Origin: Corynespora cassiicola
Taxonomy: Eukaryota; Ascomycota; Dothideomycetes; Pleosporales; Corynesporascaceae
Assembly: GCA_022059125.1 (NCBI GenBank)
Contig: JAEUWY010000001.1
Location: 2,356,001 to 2,420,000, forward strand
Length of the DNA stretch: 64,000 bases
Reading direction: 5' to 3'
The position numbers and the translations under genes were made by a program. Shown here in pieces: positions 56,919 through 64,000 of this stretch (within the stretch, counting starts at the first letter, position 1; each line of letters opens with the position of its first letter). The notes beneath the pieces were generated by a model. The model ran no database searches. It saw nothing but the letters and a program-made list of their open reading frames with translations, and was not told the DNA's origin.

Positions 56919-57436
56919 TTACTCGCCCTCAAACATCCAACGATCCTCGTCAAGACTCTTGACAGCCTGCCTGAGCCGGCTGTCCAGCGCTGCCTTGATC
57001 TCGCCGAGGAGCGCTACAAGCATTAGCAAGCTGCAGCCCAAAAAAGCAAATGTGCGTTATTCTTACAAGGATCATCCCATTTGCTGTTTCCCATGTGCTT
57101 TTCATACATGGAAATCAACTGCTTCTCCTGCTCTGCCTTCCGATCAGCTTTCTCCTTGGCGGCTACAGCCTTTTTAAACGGACCGGACTCCTCCTCCAGG
57201 GCGTCGAGGCCTCCACGGATGCTTAGCTTCATTTGGGCAGATGGCGCGGCCACAATGTAATTTCCGTGCTCATCCTTATCGACCAGGTCTTCCTTGGCAC
57301 TGACATCGGTATAGTCGGTGGGTATTGCGGGGATTGAGGGTGGTGCGCTCGAGGGGTTTTGGCGCCGACCGGGAGCGGGAAAGAGAGCACGACGGGGGCC
57401 TCCAGCGGTAGCACTGCGGATAGGACGGCGATCCAT
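56919..57436 (-). CDS. Small conserved-looking protein, function unknown, 2 exons
   Basis: Protein of about 154 aa. Exons are 57436-57067 and 57013-56919, joined by a 53-nt intron with donor GTAAGA and acceptor TTGTAG. Start 57436 (MDRRPIRSATAGG) is preferred; ATG 57454 would add six residues. The N-terminal half is basic and Pro-rich. A helical, Lys/Glu-rich stretch (KKAVAAKEKADRKAEQEKQL) could form a coiled coil. ISMYEKHMGNSKWDD and a final LDEDRWMFEGE look like conserved ends. I do not recognise the family. It is divergent from RAI1 across 384 bp. Confidence 0.7.
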
Positions 57437-57820
57437 TGTCGTGTTCTCCAACATATGCTCGAGAGTGAATGGTGGAGAGTGATTGTCGATCGTGGGCGCG
57501 GGCTGCTGCGGTGGTTGTTTACGCCGTCTGTTGTGCGGATGAGGTTGGTGTGGTGCGCCGGAGAATGTTCGGCGGGGTGGAACGGTGATGGATTGCGGAG
57601 GCGTCCACGCTCAGAGCCTCATTCACCCCCGTTTCACGCATACGACTCTGGCCAGGTCCTTGAGGTAACTTCTGGTGGCTCGAAACAAGAGAGGCTACTG
57701 ATGATACGCTGACAGATACCCAATCGTGCATCGCCAGCTTGGACGCGCCTGCTTACCTCCGCGCGAATTACCGACTGCATGCACTACTGCTCCAGCTGTC
57801 GTGCCACCACATAGCCCGCC
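57437..57820. promoter_or_regulatory. Divergent promoter, small protein / RAI1
   Basis: A 384-bp interval between two divergent start codons, the expected place for both promoters. No defined site was picked out. Confidence 0.5.
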
Positions 57821-59314
57821 ATGGCGGAATCGCAGGAAGACACGAGCGCTCTGGAAGCGCCGCGCCCTGCAGGGCTTCCTCCGAAACCCCTCACCGCTCC
57901 ACAATCACCCCCAGAAGCAGACTCTGATCCTCCATCCCCACCGCGAAAACGACCGCGTACTAAAGCTCCCCCGCGGCCTCCCCAAGCTCCATCGATCGTC
58001 GAAGAATCAACAATGCCTCCTTCTATACCTCCTACAGCTCCAATGCCCGACTTTGAGCCGTCGCAATTCCCTATACAACCGCTGGCACGATTTCAAGGTG
58101 CATCTGCCAGCATCAAGCGACCGCGCGAAGTTGCACATTTCTCCTACGACGATAACCACGAATACCGGGAAGACGATTCGGGGATCAACTACTATTGTCC
58201 TCCACAAATTGGCGCAGATCTCAGAGATGGCTTTGAAAGCTTCAGGCACTACGAAGACACGGAGGATCCGCATCTAGACAGCTTGCTCCGTACGTTGGCG
58301 AGCAAAGAAAGGAAGTTGCAGGCAGAAGGCAAGGACGAGAAAATAAAGGGCGACTTTGTGACTTGGAGAGGCATGATGACCAAGGTAGGATTTGCTTCCT
58401 ATCATAGCCTCAAAGATTGGTGCTGACCACCACTCTAGATCATGACCGCTCCCTTCGACAATTTCGCCTCCTTCGAGATGTTCGCAACCCTCCATGACTC
58501 CACCATCTACATCGAAGAAGACTTCCCCTCCCGCCTCGCCTCCCGCGCCTCGGAAGCCTCCTCCCGCCCTCCACCCCGCCCTGGCCAAGCCTCCATGGAG
58601 ATGATGACCTATTGGGGCTACAAATTCGAGACGCTGGCCCTAACCTCGAAGCCACCCCCACAAGTCTCCCCGGAGACCATCGCCAACCGACCCCGAGATA
58701 TCGTATCCAACCACGCCCAACACTGCTCCATAATTCACACCGCCTTTGGCCCCCACTCCCTCATCCTCGGCGGCGAAGTCGACGGCCTCTGGGGCCCCAA
58801 GCCCGCAGACCCCGACAAGCCGATCCCCTGGATCGAGCTCAAGACCTCGGAAGAGCTGCCGCCCCCGCCGCGGCGCAAGCACCACGACGTTCTGCGCTTT
58901 GAGCGCAAGCTGCTCAAGTTTTGGGCTCAGAGCTTCTTGCTGGGCGTCGAGAAGGTGGTTGTAGGCTTTCGCTCCAGGCAGGGGGTGCTTAGGGGGGTGG
59001 ATGTGTATGATACGGCGCGTATACCCGGGATGGTGAGGAGGAGTACGAATTGTTGGGATGGAAACACGTGTATCAACTTTGCGACGGCCTTTTTGGGATT
59101 TTTGAAGGAGACGGTGAAGGGTGATGGGATTTATAGGATCTCGCTGAAGAAGAAGGCAGGGGTTGTGGAGGTCGTCAAGGTCGCTGGTGAGGGTACGGGA
59201 GGGATTGTTAGTAGAGAGTTCTTGCAGTGGAGACAGGGCGGGAGTGGAGAGGGAGGGACAGAGAAAGAAGAAGAAGACGGAACACCCAAGGATGGTGGTG
59301 GGGTGCCGATTTGA
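57821..59314 (+). CDS. RAI1: RAI1 decapping nuclease (Rat1-interacting protein), 2 exons
   Basis: Nuclear enzyme of about 479 aa. Exons are 57821-58384 and 58439-59314, with a 54-nt intron. RAI1/DXO proteins remove incomplete or non-canonical 5' caps, and RAI1 supports the exonuclease Rat1. After a Pro-rich N-terminus come YYCPPQIGADLRDGFESF, GDFVTWRGMMTK/IMTAPFDN (spanning the intron), and MMTYWGYKFETL. The metal-binding motifs follow: GGEVDGLW and WIELKTSEE, then RKLLKFWAQSFLLGV and VGFRSRQGVL. These contain the conserved acidic residues (E and D of GEVD, E of IELK) and the Lys of the active site. WDGNTCINFATAFL completes the family pattern. The extended N- and C-terminal tails are low complexity. 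Confidence 0.95.
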
Positions 59315-60191
59315 GGTTTTGCTGGATCAACCATATCGAGATACCAATTGAAGTTATCTATGTTCTGAACACCTTGGCCAGCTTAGGAGGGGTATGTTTC
59401 TGACAAAGTCTGGACCGCGAGTGGCACACGCTTGATGGTTTTCCAATAGTCCATTGTCCCGAGACCTCATGAGTTATTGTATGAGATTCATTATCGCCAA
59501 TGCCTGGATATAACATTGTCGTGTGAGTAGGTCATCCTGTTGTAACCCTATGGCCTACTAAGAAGACTTCAGATGATTTCCTTATTGTCGCTTTTCGCTG
59601 GTTTTTCTCTGCCTGAAATATTTGTGTCACTAAAAAAACTAGATGTACGCTTATAAAGAGCGGTACATTCACTGGCAGTTCCCGGCCCTCCAAACGGATC
59701 TGTGCGGGAATGTGACATGGAACTCTAAAAGATCAGGGGATGGAGCCTCCGATCATTAGCCATTCAATCTAGGGTTATGGGAAGCTAAAGTATGGGGAAT
59801 GCGAGCTGTTCCACGGTGTAGATGGCACTGGTGTAGCCAGAGTATGCATTGTTATACTGTCAAGCGGTTGCAGCTGCCATGAGCTATAACTAAGATTGTC
59901 TAAGCTTCATGATTGAAATGCCTCTGTAGTGTTTGGCTCCACTGTTCACCATTATTAGGCTCAACACGCTGCAAATGTACATGTTCTTGACGGGATGACA
60001 TGGAGACAGTGGAGCAACCTGGGGCGCAGCAGTGAGGGGTAATCTGACAACCCCTCATCTCAACCTCACCTTACCGAGCTAGAACCATCTATCCAGGAAT
60101 GCGAAGTCAACTTCTGTTCCACTTTCATGAGAATTTCATCATCATTATATGCTCATATATTAGAGAAATTTCTCATGTCGAGTTACATGTG
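59315..60191. other. Intergenic, 3' of RAI1 to tRNA-Gly
   Basis: No gene seen. It should include the RAI1 3' end. The sequence is AT-richer than the RAI1 coding region. Confidence 0.5.
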
Positions 60192-60273
60192 GCACCGATA
60201 GTTTAGGGGTAGAATTGAAGCTTCCCATCTTTAGGATTTGCTTCAGGCGCGGGTTCGAGTCCCGCTCGGTGCA
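60192..60273 (+). tRNA. tRNA-Gly(CCC) with an 11-nt intron
   Basis: The acceptor stem pairs GCACCGA with TCGGTGC, followed by discriminator A. The anticodon stem is GAAGC/GCTTC with an 18-nt loop starting TTCCCA; with the usual intron position after base 37 the anticodon is CCC and the intron is 11 nt. The T arm reads CGGGTTCGAGTCCCG. A T7 terminator lies at 60286-60292. Confidence 0.9.
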
Positions 60274-60696
60274 ATGAAGTGATGATTTTTTTGTAATTTT
60301 TTGGACTTTGGTATAAGAGTGAGAAGGTGTGAACGTTTGGAGATCCAAAACTTGTGGGGTAGATAGTAGACGTGGCAAAAAAAAAAAAAACAAGCAATGT
60401 GCACGGTCCGTGCGAGAACCAGAATCTGGAAGGTTAGGCGATTCTGTCTTCCTATCGGAGACCTGATCGTTCTACCTACCCGGCACATTGAAGTTGATCA
60501 CAGCCATCAACTCAATACTGAACACTTGATGCCAACTATCATAACCCCTTTTAGTGTACATACACTTCTAACCAATCGATGGTATCTTGCCTTTTTAATC
60601 ATATCAATTATCTAGCTTGTGACTGAAGCCTTCTTCTCAGTTTGTCCTTCTATATCGCTTATTCAGCAATCAACCCACGGCGATTTAGTACAGAGC
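60274..60696. other. Intergenic between tRNA-Gly and the membrane protein gene
   Basis: AT-rich, with no gene seen. Contains the tRNA terminator and the 3' region of the minus-strand membrane protein. Confidence 0.5.
60286..60292 (+). terminator. Pol III T-run after tRNA-Gly
   Basis: Seven T, 13 nt past the tRNA end, backed by a second T6 run about 6 nt on. Confidence 0.75.
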
Positions 60697-63076
60697 TTAA
60701 TGCATACGGTCCCGTTCTATATCTTCAACATCCGAGGAAATGCGCGAATGCCGGGGAGAGGTTGGTGGTTGAAATTCTTCCGCGAGTGTAACAGGCGAAG
60801 CGAAAAATCGGCAGTCAGCCAATTCATGATACATAGAGAGTAATTGAGTCGATAGATCATCCATGTTAACGTTTTCAGAGGTGGATGGAATTTCTTGGTA
60901 TAGGCCGATCCAATTCCCTTGACCCTGTGCCTCAAAGGCGCGACGTTGGAGCTGGAAGATACCATGTTGAATCCAACTGTTGATTCGATGAGCCATTCCA
61001 GCTTTTCTCTTACTCAGACAAACAAATAACGAGAAAGCTGACCAGTTCAATATCGTAATCAAGATGCATGATGCAAGTATAAAGAAAAGTTGGAATGCAT
61101 TCACGCTTCTAAATTGTCGTTAGCAGACATCAACTACGCATGAGTATCAACTGGAGCTTATACATCCAAAGGAAAAGGGGTCGAAAACATGAAGAATAAA
61201 TATGGGAAATATATAAAAGAGCAGCTGGAGTAATGAAAGTATAAATCCAAATCTGTACTTACGCAAAATTACCCGACTTGCGCATTTTGAGTGAGTGACA
61301 TAACTGCTTTTCCCCTAATGTGAGTGGGGTGCGGGTGTATTTATCTGCATACTGAGGATCATGAACACGATATCCTATAGCGAATTTAGTGAGCACTACT
61401 TGAAAACCTGCCCAAGTGTACGCTTCCCAGCTGATGAGTTCTTGAATCCAATGGTCGTGAGCCAGTGCTGGGACCAGGCCATCGACGGAGGCTTTCTGTG
61501 CACGTAGTTTAGACCCAGCCATGGCACTTGTAATGTCTTGCATTTGGCTTGCCGCTCTCAGCTGATGCAATAAAGCTAGTTGAATCTCGCTAGCATCTGT
61601 AAAACCTTTGGTCGCACCTCGGGGCAAACCTCCTAACGGCTGGCAAATATCAACATTTTTGGGGCCAGAAATGCAGAATTGATACTGGGAACTTTAGATG
61701 CAAATTCTGGAAATCAATCGTGGGTATTCGCAACGGTCATTACCTGTACTGCGCAGCCTAACATTCCGGCATTGTTGTCGGATCCATAAAAAGTTTGCAT
61801 AGCGATATCGACAGGCTGATGTGCTGAGAATAAGGGGTCATCCACAGGGTCTTGATATAAGACTCCATTCAGAGATATTTGAGTCACAACAATATCGGCA
61901 TCTGTACGCTTCATTTCAGGAAGGGCAGTATTTTTGAAAGCATTCTCACCAGGCTCTGCTGATACTGCGAAGAACCTAAGCTGATGTCAGTCCCAATGTC
62001 TGTGACCCATGGCTCATAAGCACCTCAATATTTTTCTTCTTTGTATATGATTGTTCACAGAGATGACAATATAAATACCAGCTGCTTGGGTCAACTCACC
62101 TGGTGTCGTATGCCCTAACACTATTGTGCGCCTTTGAACTACTAATGAATGTGTCTTCAGGATGATCAACTCCTTCTATACCCCAGTTCCCGTAGCGGTA
62201 GCCAATTCCCTCGTCATCTGAGATCGCTGAGCTGACTCTATTGCCCCAGTAAGACATCTTCCGATTGATGTAATGGCCCTCAAGAGGTAAGATATTACAT
62301 GTGGTTCGTCTACGAAATTTCACACCCTCTTTCCTCGGAATGTTGAAACCCAAATCAGCAGATGCATCTAATAGCCCTGAGTCCATGGTGATAGCGGGCT
62401 TGGGGACTTCCGGACACATAGATGCTTCCCAAGGACAAGGATCTTGACTAGTGGAGAACGAAATGTTAGGGCGAGTGAATGTAGTGCGACATAGCATAGG
62501 CAGAAACCCCTCGTTCTCATAGCAATTTAGGGAATATGGTTCTACCATTGTGGCTATTCTCCTGGCAATCTGGAGCAAATCGGAATCATTTATATCGTTG
62601 AAAGCTGTAAAGTTGATATAACTGCATGACGGACTGCTCACAAGTACAACCAGGTCTGATGTGGAAACAATCCAGGAGGTTGAAATGCTGGCGGCCAGTG
62701 TTGCGATGATGAACCCCAAGGATAGAAATAACGGAATCAGTGTGCGAATAAGTGGCCGGTCCGTTTTTTCCCTCCATGTCCACCAAATTCTAATCATTCC
62801 GTTGAACATTGAAGCGGGAGTCGGAAGTGATCTCATGAGTACTTGCTGTTGCCAGAAGAAGCCGTCTGAGGGATTTTTATCGGCGCGGTGTTGATAATGA
62901 AGAAATGTCACAAGTTCCCAGAGTTGTATAGTAGATAGTGCAGACATTATGGTAAGCAAGACGATTATCACGTTGCCTGTCCTGGCATTGACGGTTAGGG
63001 TATGGCCCAATATTGAGCCACGATCCCAGTCGGTCCAAAACCCTAGCTTTACGTATTGACTGTCGAGCTCCGTCAT
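60697..63076 (-). CDS. Orphan fungal multi-pass membrane protein, 4 exons
   Basis: Protein of about 680 aa. Exons are 63076-62100, 61975-61744, 61684-61263 and 61108-60697, all in phase. VKLGFWTDWDRGSILGHTLT opens the protein, then come transmembrane helices at about residues 36-56 (VIIVLLTIMSALSTIQLWEL) and 110-135 (LIPLFLSLGFIIATLAASIS). A large central region follows, rich in Cys and N-glycosylation sites (YINFTAF, RPNISFS), probably extracellular. A further helix (FQLFFILASCILITILNWSA) near residue 550 precedes a cytosolic tail. This layout matches an orphan family that I recall as common in Dothideomycetes and Sordariomycetes. Function is unknown. The gene lies between two tRNA genes. 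Confidence 0.8.
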
Positions 63077-63740
63077 TGTATTTGGAGTGCAAATGGCCCG
63101 TTGAAGATGGAAGGTTTATAAAGCTTGGAAATAAAGAAGAGGCTAGCTAAATAGCAGAAATTTGGGTGTCAATGAAAATTTAAAAAACAATCAGGTTCTT
63201 TTCTATGAGGCTAAGCGCTGCTCAAAAGCCGACATATATTGCATCCTGACGTAGGTCGGTGCCCGAATCTCATTGCTAGCCAATCGCATAGTTATCGTCA
63301 TCATCTCTGTTGTGCTACCAACATATATAGTTTGGGGGCTATATATCTTTGCCCGAGTACTCAGAGAGGACATGGCCTCGAAGATAGAATTCTGCTGCGC
63401 GAGGCACATCTCGCGAGCGAAGAGGTGCGAAGCGTAGCAAGGAATTTCTGGCGTTTGAGAAAGACGGGTCAGTCCCAGCAGAAGAGGGCTTAAGGATAGA
63501 AGCAGTCCACAAACACGATGCGAAATCCAACTGTATAAGCGATGCGAGGCGTCCAGGTGGTTGATCCGTCGATGGGCCGTTATCGTTATCCGCTTACCCG
63601 CTCCCATTAGCCCCACTATTCCTGAGAGACTGACGAAACTTGCATGGTGCCAACGTGCCAGATATCTAATACTATATATATTACCACGATGGACAAAATT
63701 CCATATTCGACCAATTCAAGCAACGACAGCGTCGTTATCA
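63077..63740. other. Upstream region of membrane protein; one doubtful small frame
   Basis: A minus-strand open frame of 137 codons (63616-63203) holds one hydrophobic patch (VCGLLLSLSPLLLGLTRL) but no recognisable family. It could be a small gene, an upstream exon or chance, so it is not called as a gene. The rest is AT-rich promoter-like sequence. Confidence 0.35.
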
Positions 63741-63826
63741 CTCCGCTTGGTGTAGTTGGTTTATCACGTTCGACTGTAATATCTGTTGTAATCGAAAGGT
63801 CCCTAGTTCGATTCTGGGAGCGGAGA
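63741..63826 (+). tRNA. tRNA, probably Tyr(GTA), with an 11-nt intron
   Basis: The acceptor stem pairs CTCCGCT with AGCGGAG, followed by discriminator A. The A box region is TGGTGTAGTTGG. The anticodon stem is TTCGA/TCGAA with an 18-nt loop starting CTGTAA. With the universal intron position after base 37 the anticodon is GTA (tyrosine), and eukaryotic tRNA-Tyr normally has an intron. The T arm reads CCTAGTTCGATTCTGGG. The loop contains TGTAAT twice, so threonine (TGT) is a formal alternative. A T7 terminator lies at 63831-63837. Confidence 0.75.
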
Positions 63827-63830
63827 GTTC

Positions 63831-63837
63831 TTTTTTT
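63831..63837 (+). terminator. Pol III T-run after the tRNA
   Basis: Seven T, 4 nt past the tRNA end; a longer T run follows at about 63845-63854. Confidence 0.75.
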
Positions 63838-64000
63838 GCTCATCTTTTTTTTTGCACTTGGCGCATCAGCGATATCGCACTGCATCTCGCAATGCAATGT
63901 TCTTTTTTTTTTAACTCTTCGTTGCATACCCCACCCATACTTAGATCCTACCAAAATTGAGCATTCCGCATCATGGCCTGTCTTCATTCCGAACAAATTG
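63838..64000. other. Right edge, no gene seen
   Basis: T-rich sequence after the tRNA terminator, too short to judge. Confidence 0.4.

Noticed and set aside
63203..63616. A 137-codon minus-strand frame with a hydrophobic patch
   Set aside because: No family recognised and no intron or promoter support. It may be leader sequence of the membrane-protein gene. Left uncalled.

Overview
The window comes from a filamentous ascomycete (Pezizomycotina), most likely a Dothideomycete. Introns are short (about 47-91 nt), with GT..AG ends and branch points of the CTRAC/CTAAY type. All three tRNA genes carry a short intron after position 37. The protein families are typical of Pezizomycotina: Zn2Cys6 regulators, fungal P450s, a WOPR regulator and several orphan membrane families. 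The exons were joined by hand, and every multi-exon model given below keeps a consistent phase from start to stop. Species was not determined.

Layout. 0.5-11.8 kb is a compact accessory metabolic cluster: an FAD monooxygenase (-) divergent from a Zn2Cys6 regulator (+), a tRNA-Leu, a second Zn2Cys6 regulator, a cytochrome P450 and a secreted alpha/beta hydrolase. No polyketide or peptide synthase is present, so tailoring or catabolism (for example of aromatic esters) is more likely than de novo synthesis. 11.8-15.0 kb is AT-richer and has no recognisable gene. From about 15.1 to 34.9 kb the sequence is visibly GC-rich, full of microsatellites, and holds a single gene: a WOPR-family master regulator (WOR1/SGE1/RYP1 type, 24.9-26.7 kb) with a long pyrimidine-rich leader, a leader intron and a Gln/Tyr/Pro/Ser-rich tail. 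The nearest recognised genes lie 13 kb upstream and 10 kb downstream.

36.4-39.8 kb holds a head-to-head pair: an uncharacterised protein with a C-terminal membrane anchor, and a trypsin-fold protease with an orphan N-terminal domain. This pair is the best candidate here for an undescribed system. A truncated indoleamine 2,3-dioxygenase relic follows at 40.4-41.2 kb. Housekeeping genes resume with RMP1 (RNase MRP subunit, 42.5-43.1 kb), then, after a 9 kb gene-free stretch, a Mei2-like RNA-binding protein (52.1-54.0 kb), and a divergent pair at 56.9-59.3 kb (a small conserved protein and the decapping nuclease RAI1). The right end has an orphan four-exon membrane protein between a tRNA-Gly and a tRNA-Tyr gene.

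Read as a whole, RNA-metabolism genes (RMP1, Mei2-like, RAI1) alternate with accessory islands (the metabolic cluster, the protease/membrane pair, the tRNA-flanked membrane gene), and a developmental regulator sits alone in a large domain that is probably regulatory.
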